29,848 bases of DNA from a virus, in the IMG/VR virus record IMGVR_UViG_3300017732_000037, positions 1 through 29,848 of that record; one strand, 5' to 3'. A model generated the notes under the pieces. It had not been told where the DNA came from. It was given only the letters and a program-made list of their open reading frames with translations, and did not search any database. Shown here one piece after another: positions 1 through 7,488 of the stretch (position 1 is the first letter of the stretch; every line of letters starts with the position of its first letter). The translations under genes and the position numbers were made by a program.

Positions 1-1
1 A

Positions 2-610
2 AAAGAGATTTATATTAATGACCATTATCAAAATGAAAGGCAACTTCAAGAATACCTTTATATTACTAGGAGGATTGATGCCTCAAAAGTAAATGGGAAA
101 CTCGGCGGTAGACCTAAAAAACCTAGCAATAACCCCCCTACCTCTACCCCTACCCCTACTATTACCAAAACCAAAGAAAATAAAGACCATTATTATAATC
201 TTTTTAATAGATTTTGGAAAAATATACCCAATAAAGTAAGTAAGGGAATAGCTGAAAAGAACTTTTTAAAACTAGAAGAAGAATGGCTAGGTAAACCAGA
301 AGAATTAGCTAAAATGTATAATAAATATTTTAATTCAGTAGAAGATAAACAATTTGTAAAACAACCCGCTTTCTGGTTATCAGCTAAAAAGTATCTTGAT
401 GAAGTAAAAGTCGAGGAGGTAAAAGGCAACTCTGATCCTTATTTTAATAGGTTAAAAGTCTTTACTGATGCGATTGAAAATAAAAATGGTAGTAGCTTTG
501 CCCATAAATATGCAAAACAGCACCCATACGACGTGCAAAGAGCCATAGAAGAGGGAAAATTTACGAAAGAACAAGCTATCAAATATTTAGATATGGGGAG
601 TTGGGTATAA
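2..610 (+). CDS. DUF1376-type replication protein, C-terminal part (gene split by window ends)
   Basis: The frame is open from base 2 and begins mid-protein, with YINDHYQNE followed by TRRIDASKVNGKLGGRPKK. This is the style of the end of the DUF1376 (YdaU-like) domain, including the GGRPKK basic stretch. A Pro/Thr linker follows, then a helical C-terminal domain (RFWKNIPNKVSK, WLSAKKYLDEVK) typical of phage replication initiators or helicase loaders. The N-terminal 84 residues are at 29595-29848 in the matching frame. Joining the ends directly creates a TAA exactly at the junction, so a few bases are probably lost or altered at the closure, or the gene is truly interrupted. The role, helping start phage DNA replication with the host replisome, is inferred from the family. 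The stop overlaps the next start (TAATG). Confidence 0.75.
   Translation, partial: KEIYINDHYQNERQLQEYLYITRRIDASKVNGKLGGRPKKPSNNPPTSTPTPTITKTKENKDHYYNLFNRFWKNIPNKVSKGIAEKNFLKLEEEWLGKPEELAKMYNKYFNSVEDKQFVKQPAFWLSAKKYLDEVKVEEVKGNSDPYFNRLKVFTDAIENKNGSSFAHKYAKQHPYDVQRAIEEGKFTKEQAIKYLDMGSWV
137..166 (+). repeat. Iteron-like tandem hexamers inside the replication gene
   Basis: Five tandem hexamers read cctacc, tctacc, cctacc, cctact, attacc. They encode the Pro/Thr linker between the two domains of the putative replication protein. They form a C-rich island in AT-rich DNA, with A-rich DNA on both sides. In lambda-like phages the origin iterons lie in a comparable place inside the initiator gene. 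The repeat is seen directly; an origin role is inference, and simple linker coding is the alternative. Confidence 0.4.
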
Positions 611-828
611 TGATGAGTTTAATAAAAGGTTATAATACAGTTTTTCAATGTATCGGAGATGCTTATACTAAACAAGATATACAAAGGTTTTATTATGGTT
701 ATCAGCTTTGTATAAGAGCCAAAACAAATATGAGTAATTTGCATAAATATTTAATAAACAGGTGCGATTTTAACAGGAAAAAATGTTCTGAAATGTTAAA
801 AGAAGCAAGAAATAAAACTTTAAAATAA
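610..828 (+). CDS. Small hypothetical protein
   Basis: This 72-residue protein (MMSLIKGYNT...) is one I do not recognise. I chose the ATG at 610 because it overlaps the upstream TAA (TAATG), as many genes here do; the frame also stays open upstream from a TTG at 601. The product is mixed-charge with two cysteines near the middle and end (QLCIRAKTN, INRCDFNRKKC) and a lysine-rich tail. It shows no signal peptide or membrane segment. It follows the replication gene and precedes two more small genes leading to the modification cassette, so it is probably an early or middle accessory gene. Confidence 0.6.
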   Translation: MMSLIKGYNTVFQCIGDAYTKQDIQRFYYGYQLCIRAKTNMSNLHKYLINRCDFNRKKCSEMLKEARNKTLK

Positions 829-844
829 ATTTTGGAGTGCAATA

Positions 845-1060
845 ATGATTACACCATTGGAAAAAAAAAGAGCATCATATTTAACATTTTATTTTGATGG
901 GATATTTGATGTAATTTGTAATGAAAAGGAAAACCCCATTAAAAATTCAAGTGCATATTATAAAAGGGGGTTTGAAGATGGTGTAAAAATTAAACAACAT
1001 ATTGAAAAATATGGCATTAGTAATATTGGAGCAGATAATGGCAAGAAAATACGAAGCTAA
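845..1060 (+). CDS. Small hypothetical protein
   Basis: A 71-residue protein with a clear ribosome binding site (TTGGAG) about 8 bases before the ATG. The stretch SAYYKRGFEDGVKIKQHIEKYG resembles the short aromatic-Gly helices (YxRGYxDG) found in many small phage proteins, but I cannot assign a function. It contains no membrane segment or known catalytic motif. Its 3' end overlaps the next gene by 23 bases, and that gene's ribosome binding site lies inside it, which suggests coupled translation. Confidence 0.6.
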   Translation: MITPLEKKRASYLTFYFDGIFDVICNEKENPIKNSSAYYKRGFEDGVKIKQHIEKYGISNIGADNGKKIRS

Positions 1061-1340
1061 ACAAAATTATTATGAACTTAAAAGGTTATTTAATGAAATA
1101 AAAGACACAAGTAGAAGAAGTAAAAGTTTGGATAATGAACGATTTGAAGATGTTTCAGATTCATTAGCTAATAGCGATAAAGAGGGAAAGGTAGAATTAT
1201 CAAGTTATATGGATTTTTATTTGGGTATGCGTTCAAACAGACAAATAAAAGATATTGTACCACCTGCGGGTTTAAAAGCCACTAACAGTAATTATTGCGA
1301 CTCTAAGTTTGTAAAGAGTTTAGATTTAAAGGAAAAATAA
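1038..1340 (+). CDS. Small charged hypothetical protein
   Basis: A 100-residue protein starting MARKYEAKQNYYELK. The frame is open further upstream to 1002, but the ATG at 1038 has a good GGAG about 7 bases before it, so I prefer it. The N-terminal half is strongly charged and helical (LKRLFNEIKDTSRRSKSLDNE), followed by a more polar C-terminus with SNRQIKDIVPPAGLK. I recognise no domain. The TAA overlaps the ATG of the ParB-like gene (TAATG), which places it in the same transcript as the modification cassette. Confidence 0.55.
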   Translation: MARKYEAKQNYYELKRLFNEIKDTSRRSKSLDNERFEDVSDSLANSDKEGKVELSSYMDFYLGMRSNRQIKDIVPPAGLKATNSNYCDSKFVKSLDLKEK

Positions 1341-1942
1341 TGAATATAATACAAACAGACATTGAAAAAGTTATTCCATATCAAAATAACCCAAGAAAAA
1401 ACCAATCAATTGAAAAGGTTTCAAGGTCAATAAAAGATTTTGGCTTCCAACAACCGATCGTAGTGGATAAAAAAATGGTGGTCATTGTAGGTCATACTAG
1501 GTTATTAGGTGCCAAAAAACTTGGATTAAAACAAGTGCCAGTCGTTATAGCGGATTTAAGCGACACAAAGGCAAAAGCCTATAGAATAGCTGATAATAGA
1601 GTTAATGAAGACTCTGGGTGGGATAATAAGCTATTACAAGATGAATTAAATAAATTACTAGATTTTGATATTGATTTAAATATCACTGGTTTTAGTAATG
1701 ATGAATTAGATAGTTTATTCGCAAAAGAGGAGGTAAGTTTTACCGATCCAATCGGAGAAATAGTACAAGACGATAACCATTTATTAAATGACGTCAAAAT
1801 GATACAGTTATTTTATGAACCAGAAAATGAAAAAAAATTTAGAGAAATAATTGAGAAAGTAAGAGAACAGCATAATATTGATAATATATCAGATGCAGTT
1901 TTACATTGTGTTTTTAAAGAGGAAAAAAACCTAAAGGTATAA
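1340..1942 (+). CDS. ParB N-terminal-domain (ParB/sulfiredoxin-like) protein
   Basis: A 200-residue protein with a typical ParB-like N-terminal domain. It shows PYQNNPRKN at residues 13-21, then SRSIKDFGFQQPIVVD, then VIVGHTRLLGAKKLG, where GHTR (51-54) matches the GHxR nucleotide-binding motif, and then VPVVIADLSDTKAKAYRIADNR. In phages such domains are often fused or adjacent to DNA methyltransferases and other DNA-modifying genes. Here the rest of the protein (from about residue 125) is a short acidic region, not a methyltransferase. It sits directly upstream of the dioxygenase and glycosyltransferase genes, so a DNA-related role in modification is inferred. It is not a plasmid-type ParB with a central HTH; no parS or ParA is visible. 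Confidence 0.85.
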   Translation: MNIIQTDIEKVIPYQNNPRKNQSIEKVSRSIKDFGFQQPIVVDKKMVVIVGHTRLLGAKKLGLKQVPVVIADLSDTKAKAYRIADNRVNEDSGWDNKLLQDELNKLLDFDIDLNITGFSNDELDSLFAKEEVSFTDPIGEIVQDDNHLLNDVKMIQLFYEPENEKKFREIIEKVREQHNIDNISDAVLHCVFKEEKNLKV

Positions 1943-1944
1943 TT

Positions 1945-2919
1945 ATGAAAACCATTAAATTACAACCAGTTATGACAGAAAAAGAAGCTGATAGTTTAAT
2001 AGGTGCTTTTTTAACTGAAAAACATATTAAGCATTTAATTACAGAAGATACCGAAGTTTTTAAAGAAAATGGGGATTTATTATGTGTTTTAAAAAAAAAT
2101 GCAGTTTCGAATAATATATTAGAAAACGCAAGAATACCATTTAGGAAGTCAGCAAAACAATCAAACAACAGAGGTTCAGCATCTGGCGATATTGATAAAT
2201 TATATAAAATTGGGGATAAAATTGATGGTCGAGTTATTGGCAAAATTAATGGCAGTAAATATATTCCAATATTGAGTAATGGTAAACTTTCTAAAACTTG
2301 TTATTCGTTACCCGTCAACAGTTCTGTTATAGGTTTTATGGATAGATACCCAAGAATACCATATTGTAGAACAACAGCATTTTCACAATCACATTTCAAT
2401 GAATATAAACTTTGTATACCCTATATTCAAAGCATTAATGAAGTTTTTAAAAGGTATGCCCCTCATAGGTATAAAATACAACAAGCTATGGCTGATTCAT
2501 CTTCTCAAGATTTTATAATAAATAATACTGCATTTACAACTGTAACTGTTAATAAAAATTTTAGAACTGCGGGTCATAAAGATCAAGGCGATTTAAAAGA
2601 GGGGTTTGGTAATTTAGGTGTTATTTCAAGGGGTAAGTATAAAGGGTTTCAAACTGTTTTACCAAGGTATGGTGTCGGATTGGATATAGGGCATGGAGAT
2701 GTTGCTTTATTTGATGTTCACGAAGTACATGGTAACACAGACGTTGAAAAAATTAGTTATTTTGAAAGAATATCAATAGTTTGTTATTATAGGGAAAAAA
2801 TGATTTATTGCGGAACTAAAGAGTACGAACTTAATAGAGCTAAAACGGAAACGAAAAAAATAGCTTTACCAGAGGAACTAAAAAAAGCAGAAGAAATAAG
2901 AAAAAGCATATTTAATTAA
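1945..2919 (+). CDS. TET/JBP-like 2-oxoglutarate/Fe(II) DNA-base dioxygenase
   Basis: A 324-residue protein whose second half carries the TET/JBP double-stranded beta-helix signature. H211 and D213 form the HxD motif (FRTAGHKDQGD), a long insert leads to DIGHGDVALFDVHEVHG with the distal iron ligand H262, and R275 (SYFERISIVCYY) fits the 2-oxoglutarate-binding arginine. Spacings of 51 and 64 residues from the first His are close to those I recall for JBP1. Members oxidise 5-methylcytosine or thymine in DNA to the hydroxymethyl base. The next gene, overlapping by one base, is a glycosyltransferase of the type known to follow phage TET genes, which supports a DNA hypermodification role. The substrate is uncertain because no cytosine-5 methyltransferase is present in the window. 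Confidence 0.87.
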   Translation: MKTIKLQPVMTEKEADSLIGAFLTEKHIKHLITEDTEVFKENGDLLCVLKKNAVSNNILENARIPFRKSAKQSNNRGSASGDIDKLYKIGDKIDGRVIGKINGSKYIPILSNGKLSKTCYSLPVNSSVIGFMDRYPRIPYCRTTAFSQSHFNEYKLCIPYIQSINEVFKRYAPHRYKIQQAMADSSSQDFIINNTAFTTVTVNKNFRTAGHKDQGDLKEGFGNLGVISRGKYKGFQTVLPRYGVGLDIGHGDVALFDVHEVHGNTDVEKISYFERISIVCYYREKMIYCGTKEYELNRAKTETKKIALPEELKKAEEIRKSIFN

Positions 2920-3680
2920 TGTATTACCCAATTTATATTCCAAGTAAAAATAGACCAGAGGGTAAATCCTTTGATTTATTGAAAGATATTGATACTGAAA
3001 AATATATAATTGTTGAACCTCAAGATATAGAAAAATATGAACATTTTAAAGATAATTTTAATATTCTAGTTTTAGAAAAAAATGATCAAGGTTTGTATTA
3101 TGTAAGGGATTTTACAAAAAACTATGCGGAAAAAACTAAAACTAAATGGTATTGGGTTATTGATGACGATATATCAAAGTTTTACAGAACAGAAAATAAA
3201 AAAAATAAACCCATTACACCAAACGAAGCATTAACAAGTGCAGAAGAACTTTTTAGTTCTATGCCTATAGCTTTAGGTGCTTTGGAATACCAACAATATG
3301 CTTGGAGTCAAACTAAACTTTTTAAAATAAATTCTTATGCAGATTGTGTGGTTTGTTTCAATGTTGAAAAAACTAAAAAATATAATTATGACTTACAATT
3401 TAAGTTAAAGGGAGATAGAGATATAACATTACAAATTATGGCAGATAAGCAATATGTAATGAGAGCTTTACAAATATCTTTCTCTTGCCCTAAATTTGGG
3501 AGTAATAAAGGCGGTCTTTTTGAAGTTTATAATAAGGAAAAATTAGAAAAGGATATGGCAGAATTACTTATGAATAAATGGGGTAATAGATACGTTATTA
3601 TTCAAAAGAAAAAAACAAATGATGGCATTAGATATGACGCAAAAATAAATTGGAAGGCATTTAGTGTTAAAATAAATTAA
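2919..3680 (+). CDS. TET-associated GT-A glycosyltransferase (TAGT-like)
   Basis: A 253-residue protein with a GT-A fold pattern. The N-terminus IYIPSKNRPEGKSFDLL is the usual entry strand and loop, followed by YIIVEPQDIEKY, then the strand WYWVIDDDIS with the metal/nucleotide-sugar DDD at residues 82-84. A later acidic motif, LKGDRDITLQIM (163-174), fits the acceptor or catalytic region. In phages such enzymes add a sugar to the hydroxymethyl group made by an adjacent TET/JBP enzyme. Its ATG overlaps the dioxygenase stop (TAATG), which argues for coordinated expression. The sugar donor cannot be told from sequence. The terminase genes follow 31 bases downstream. Confidence 0.8.
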   Translation: MYYPIYIPSKNRPEGKSFDLLKDIDTEKYIIVEPQDIEKYEHFKDNFNILVLEKNDQGLYYVRDFTKNYAEKTKTKWYWVIDDDISKFYRTENKKNKPITPNEALTSAEELFSSMPIALGALEYQQYAWSQTKLFKINSYADCVVCFNVEKTKKYNYDLQFKLKGDRDITLQIMADKQYVMRALQISFSCPKFGSNKGGLFEVYNKEKLEKDMAELLMNKWGNRYVIIQKKKTNDGIRYDAKINWKAFSVKIN

Positions 3681-3710
3681 AAACTTTTACTCAAAGGAAA
3701 AAAGAGGATT

Positions 3711-4013
3711 ATGGCTAGACCAAAGAAATATCAAATAGATACAAATCAACTTACAAATTTAGCAAAATTAGGGTGTACGAATTTAGAAATGGCAGATTTT
3801 TTCGGTTGTTCAGCAGACCTTTTAGAAAAGAGTTATTCGGAATATCTGACAAAAGGGAGAGCAGAGCAAAAAATGAGGTTAAGACAGCTCCAATGGAGAG
3901 CTTGTGAAAACGGAAATGTAAGTATGCTTATATTCTTAGGAAAAAATATGTTGGGTCAACAAGATAGACTTGAGGAATCAGCATCAGAAGAACCTTTGCC
4001 ATGGACTAATTAA
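3711..4013 (+). CDS. Terminase small subunit
   Basis: A 100-residue protein placed directly before the large terminase and overlapping it by one base. The N-terminus MARPKKYQID, the helix-turn-helix-like LAKLGCTNLEMADFFGCSADLLEK, and the later MLIFLGKNMLGQQDR are typical of small terminase subunits of siphoviruses. This subunit recognises the packaging site on phage DNA and feeds it to the large subunit. A purine-rich ribosome binding site (AAGAGGA) lies just before the ATG. The ID is based on pattern and context. Confidence 0.85.
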   Translation: MARPKKYQIDTNQLTNLAKLGCTNLEMADFFGCSADLLEKSYSEYLTKGRAEQKMRLRQLQWRACENGNVSMLIFLGKNMLGQQDRLEESASEEPLPWTN

Positions 4014-5230
4014 TGCCCTTAACCAAACCGCAAACACAAGTTATAAAAGATAATTCAAGGTTTCGAGTTCTTATTACTGGTAGAAGATTTGGTAAAACGT
4101 ATCTAGCAATAAATGAATTAGCAAAATTTGCAAGTAGATCAAATCAAAAGGTATGGTATGTAGCACCAACTTATAGACAAGCCAAACAAATATGTTGGAC
4201 TGAACTAAAAGAAAGATTAATAGATCATAAGTGGGTAAAAAATATCAATAACAGCGATTTAACTATTACCTTAAAAAATAATTCAAAAATAACATTAAGG
4301 GGTGCTGATAATGAGCAATCTTTAAGGGGTGTTGGTTTAGATTTTATTGTACTAGATGAGTTTGCAGATATTCATAAAGAAGCATGGTATGAAGTATTAA
4401 GACCCACATTATCAGATACTGGCGGTCATGCTTTGTTTTGTGGAAGTCCTAGAGGGTTTGGTAACTGGTCATATGAATTATTTAAACAAGGCGAAACTAA
4501 CAATGAATGGTCATCATTTAAATATACAACTTTAGAGGGTGGTCAAGTAAGTGATGCAGAAGTAGAGCAAGCCAAACAAGACCTTGATATTAGAACATTC
4601 CAACAAGAGTATGAAGCCACGTTTGTAAATTACTCTGGAATGATTTATTATAATTTTAATAGACAAAAAAACATTATTGATAAATTTGAAAAAAATACCT
4701 TATCGTTGCACATAGGTTTAGATTTTAACGTCGACCCAATGACTGCGGTTGTTTCTATTATTGAAAGAGATATAATTATTGTTGTAGATGAAATACAAAT
4801 TTATTCCTCAAATACTCAAGAAATGTGCGAGGAAATAGGAAATAGATATAAAAATAAAAATATAATTGTTTACCCAGACCCAAGTGCTAGACAAAGAAAA
4901 ACGTCTGCGGGAGGCTTTACTGATATATCTATTTTGAAAAATGCAGGTTTTGATGTAAGATGTAGAAATACAGCACCTTTGGTAAGGGATAGAATAAACG
5001 CAGTAAATTCAAAACTAAAAAATGTAAATGGGAAAAATAACTTGTTTATTGTAAAGTCTTGTAAAAATGTAATTAAAAGCATAGAGAGACAGATTTATAA
5101 AGAAGGAACACATATTCCAGATAAAGATAGTGGTTACGACCACATGAATGATGCGTTAGGTTATTTAGTCGAATTTAATTTTCCATTAAAAAGGAATTTT
5201 ATTTCAAAACCACAACAAAGGTGGAGTTAA
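4013..5230 (+). CDS. Terminase large subunit (ATPase and nuclease)
   Basis: A 405-residue packaging motor. The ATPase half shows Walker A GRRFGKT (residues 23-29), Walker B FIVLDEF (111-117, with D115 and E116) and the coupling motif CGSPRG (143-148). The RNase H-like nuclease half shows GLDFNVDP with D237, VYPDPS with D289, and YDHMNDALGYL with D376 and D380, which fit the three acidic metal sites. It pumps DNA into the prohead and cuts the concatemer. The length is on the short side but both domains are complete. It overlaps the small subunit and the portal gene by one base each. Confidence 0.96.
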   Translation: MPLTKPQTQVIKDNSRFRVLITGRRFGKTYLAINELAKFASRSNQKVWYVAPTYRQAKQICWTELKERLIDHKWVKNINNSDLTITLKNNSKITLRGADNEQSLRGVGLDFIVLDEFADIHKEAWYEVLRPTLSDTGGHALFCGSPRGFGNWSYELFKQGETNNEWSSFKYTTLEGGQVSDAEVEQAKQDLDIRTFQQEYEATFVNYSGMIYYNFNRQKNIIDKFEKNTLSLHIGLDFNVDPMTAVVSIIERDIIIVVDEIQIYSSNTQEMCEEIGNRYKNKNIIVYPDPSARQRKTSAGGFTDISILKNAGFDVRCRNTAPLVRDRINAVNSKLKNVNGKNNLFIVKSCKNVIKSIERQIYKEGTHIPDKDSGYDHMNDALGYLVEFNFPLKRNFISKPQQRWS

Positions 5231-6645
5231 TGAACAGGGAATTTTTACAAAGCAAACATGATTTATGGCACTCAAATATAAGTAATTGGGAGTTCTATAT
5301 CCGAAGTTATTTAGGTGGTAATGATTATAAAAATGGTTATTATCTTCACAGATACGTTTTAGAATCTCCAGAAGATTATGAGCAAAGGATAAGGCATACA
5401 CCATTAGATAATCACTGTAAAAATGTTGTTCAGATATATACAAGTTTTTTATGGAGAGTTCCACCAACAAGAGATTATGGTTCTTTAGATGGAGATTTAC
5501 AACTTCAATCATTTATTCAAGATGCAGATTTAGATGGTAGAGCCTTTAATACTGTAATGCGTGAAGTTCAAATGAATGCTAGTATTTATGGTAATTGTTG
5601 GGTAATAGTTGATAAACCTCAATCAAATGCGAATACAAGAGCAGAAGAGCTTGCACAGGATATTAGACCATACATATCAATTTATACACCAGAGAATGTT
5701 GTTAATTGGAATTATGCTAGGTCATCAAGTGGGCGGTTTTACTTAGATTTATTGGTTATCGTTGAAGATATAAATTCCGAAAGAGCAATCGTTAAAGTTT
5801 TCACAGAGGAAACTATAAGCACATATGAAGTTGAAGAATACGACAAAGATTACACTGAGGGTGATTCAAAGCTATTAGAAGAGATACCTAACCCATTAGG
5901 AGTAATCCCCGCTGTTAATGTTTTTAATTTAAGAGGAAATAAAAGACCAATAGGAATAAGCGACTTAGCTGACGTCGCATTCTTACAGCAATCTATCTAT
6001 AATGATTATTCTGAAAAAGAACAGTTAATCAGATTAGCAAATCACCCAAGTTTAGTTAAGACTCCTAATGTAGAAGCAAGTGCGGGTGCGGGTGCTATAA
6101 TAGAAATACCAGAAGATTTAGATTCGGCTTTAAAGCCTTATATAATTCAACCCAGTGGTCAAAACCTTGATGGAATAATGAAGTGTATACAAAATAAAGT
6201 TGATGCTATTGATAGGATTACTCATATGGGTTCTGTAAGGGCAACAGGTTCTCAAATAGCAAGTGGCATAGCCTTACAAACAGAGTTTCAATTATTAAAT
6301 GCCAGATTATCAGAAAAAGCCGATTATTTAGAAAACTCAGAAGAACAAATATGGGCATTGTTTGCTAGGTGGCAAGATAAAGAATGGGACGGAAAAGTTA
6401 ACTATCCAGATACATTTGATATTAGAGATTGGGCAAACGATTTACAATATTTACAAATGGCTAAAGCAAGTGGCATTAAATCCGAAACATTTAATAAGGA
6501 AATAGATAAACAGATAGCTGAAACAGTAATAGACGATAATGAAACCATTAAAACTATAAATGATGAAATAGATGCTATGAGAACAGTAAGAGGGCAGTTT
6601 CAAACGACAGAAGTTGAGGGAGAAACAGTTGGCGAAGAAAGTTAA
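5230..6645 (+). CDS. Portal protein
   Basis: A 471-residue protein right after the large terminase, in the portal position. The N-terminal region (SKHDLWHSNISNWEFYIRSYLGG) and the block YEQRIRHTPLDNHCKNVVQIYTSFLWR resemble DUF4055-type siphovirus portals. The mid region has the typical IYTPENVVNW and IGISDLADVAFLQQSIYNDYSEKEQ helix. It forms the dodecameric ring through which DNA passes. I start it at the ATG at 5230, which overlaps the terminase stop and has a strong AAGGTGGAG before it; the frame also extends to a GTG at 5221. It is followed by a gene overlapping its 3' end. Confidence 0.9.
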   Translation: MNREFLQSKHDLWHSNISNWEFYIRSYLGGNDYKNGYYLHRYVLESPEDYEQRIRHTPLDNHCKNVVQIYTSFLWRVPPTRDYGSLDGDLQLQSFIQDADLDGRAFNTVMREVQMNASIYGNCWVIVDKPQSNANTRAEELAQDIRPYISIYTPENVVNWNYARSSSGRFYLDLLVIVEDINSERAIVKVFTEETISTYEVEEYDKDYTEGDSKLLEEIPNPLGVIPAVNVFNLRGNKRPIGISDLADVAFLQQSIYNDYSEKEQLIRLANHPSLVKTPNVEASAGAGAIIEIPEDLDSALKPYIIQPSGQNLDGIMKCIQNKVDAIDRITHMGSVRATGSQIASGIALQTEFQLLNARLSEKADYLENSEEQIWALFARWQDKEWDGKVNYPDTFDIRDWANDLQYLQMAKASGIKSETFNKEIDKQIAETVIDDNETIKTINDEIDAMRTVRGQFQTTEVEGETVGEES

Positions 6646-6802
6646 AAAGGATAAAAAAACCAAGATACCAAAAAAATATTTATCTGGGTTAAAAGGTGCT
6701 AAAAGAACAAGGAGAGCGAATCTACTAAAAAAGGTAAGTTCTTTATATAAATCGGGTGCTTATATTCCAATGGGTTTATTAAGAAAAAGGACTAAAGCAT
6801 AA
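6629..6802 (+). CDS. Small, very basic protein in the head cluster
   Basis: A roughly 57-residue protein (AKKVKKDKKTKIPKKYLSGLKGAKR...). The likely start is TTG at 6629, with GAGGGAG about 10 bases before it; another in-frame TTG lies at 6614. It is rich in Lys and Arg and overlaps the end of the portal gene. The pattern IPKKYLSGLKGAKRTRRANLL plus YIPMGLLRKR belongs to a family I have seen in marine phages beside head genes. Its function is unknown; binding to packaged DNA or to a head protein is possible. Confidence 0.6.
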   Translation: MAKKVKKDKKTKIPKKYLSGLKGAKRTRRANLLKKVSSLYKSGAYIPMGLLRKRTKA

Positions 6803-7068
6803 TGGCTAGTAAATTTAGGAAACCTTTATCGGCTAAAACAGTTTCGACTTTAAGGGCAAAAGCTAAAAAATCAAAATTGTTTAACCTAACAGATTTGAAA
6901 GCAAGTTTTCGTAGAGGGCAAGGTGCCTTTCTTAGTGCGGGTTCTAGACCTAAAATTCCAATGAATGCTTGGGCTATGGCAAGAGTAAATAAACTTATAA
7001 GTCGTGGAAGGTCTGGTTCTTTTGATAAAGATTTAATAAAACGAGCTACTAAAAGAAAAAGAAAATAA
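6802..7068 (+). CDS. Basic conserved marine-phage protein
   Basis: An 88-residue basic protein. The core FRRGQGAFLSAGSRPKIPMNAWAMARVN matches a short conserved domain I know from marine phages and some algal viruses (xRRGQGAxLSSGSRP...WAMARVN). The N-terminus (KPLSAKTVSTLRAKAKKSK) and the C-terminus (RATKRKRK) are strongly basic. It overlaps the preceding gene by one base and sits in the head module between portal and MuF-like genes. No function is established to my knowledge; a structural or DNA-associated virion role is inferred. Confidence 0.7.
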   Translation: MASKFRKPLSAKTVSTLRAKAKKSKLFNLTDLKASFRRGQGAFLSAGSRPKIPMNAWAMARVNKLISRGRSGSFDKDLIKRATKRKRK

Positions 7069-7078
7069 TGCGTATGTT

Positions 7079-7228
7079 ATGGAAAAGCCTAAAAAAATAT
7101 GTGTGGTTTGTAAGGTGTATCTGATAGAGAAACTCAAAGACGTTTATCAATGCCCAGTATGTAAGGCAATAGTAAATGAAAGGTTAGATGGTAAAAGTAA
7201 ATGGCAGAATATCAAGGAAGAAAAGTAA
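7079..7228 (+). CDS. Zinc-ribbon micro-protein
   Basis: A 49-residue reading frame filling the gap between two basic head-cluster genes and overlapping the next one by 28 bases. It encodes MEKPKKICVVCKVYLIEKLK, then VYQCPVCKAIVNERLDGKSK. The two CxxC knuckles about 17 residues apart form a convincing zinc ribbon. No strong ribosome binding site is seen, so translation may be coupled to the upstream gene, whose stop is 11 bases before this ATG. Its function is unknown, but the cysteine spacing makes chance coding unlikely. Confidence 0.6.
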   Translation: MEKPKKICVVCKVYLIEKLKDVYQCPVCKAIVNERLDGKSKWQNIKEEK

Positions 7229-7488
7229 ATTTAAATAAACCTTTTAGATTATCAACGTCAGAATCAAAAAATAAAAAATTTGGTGTTTATGTAAAAAATA
7301 AAGAAACTGGTCGCATAAAAAAAGTTACTTATGGGGCGAGGGGAATGTCTATAAAGAAAAATATTCCTGCAAGGCAAAAATCTTTTTTAGCTAGAATGGG
7401 TGGTGTTCTAAAAAAAGTAAAAGGTCAAAAAACACTTTCCCCCGCTTACTGGTCTATTAGAGCTTGGCAAAAAAGTTCAACTTTATAA
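7201..7488 (+). CDS. Basic conserved marine-phage protein
   Basis: A 95-residue basic protein. YQGRKVNLNKPFRL, then KKFGVYVKNKETGRIKKVTYG, then PARQKSFLARMGG, and YWSIRAWQ near the end match a short family common in marine phages (GRKVxLNKPFR...KFAVYVKN...RRKSFRAR...YWSCRMW). It lies directly upstream of the MuF-like gene with no spacer. In this member the usual cysteines of the C-terminal half appear to be absent. The function is unknown; the position suggests the head or prohead. Confidence 0.72.
   Translation: MAEYQGRKVNLNKPFRLSTSESKNKKFGVYVKNKETGRIKKVTYGARGMSIKKNIPARQKSFLARMGGVLKKVKGQKTLSPAYWSIRAWQKSSTL

Noticed and set aside
1340-1942. Plasmid-type partition system based on the ParB-like gene
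   Set aside because: No ParA neighbour or parS-like sites, and the protein lacks the central HTH region; the context points to DNA modification.
3686-3710. TTTACT before the small terminase gene as a third copy of the early promoter
   Set aside because: No TATGCT-like -10 at 17 bases and no inverted repeat.
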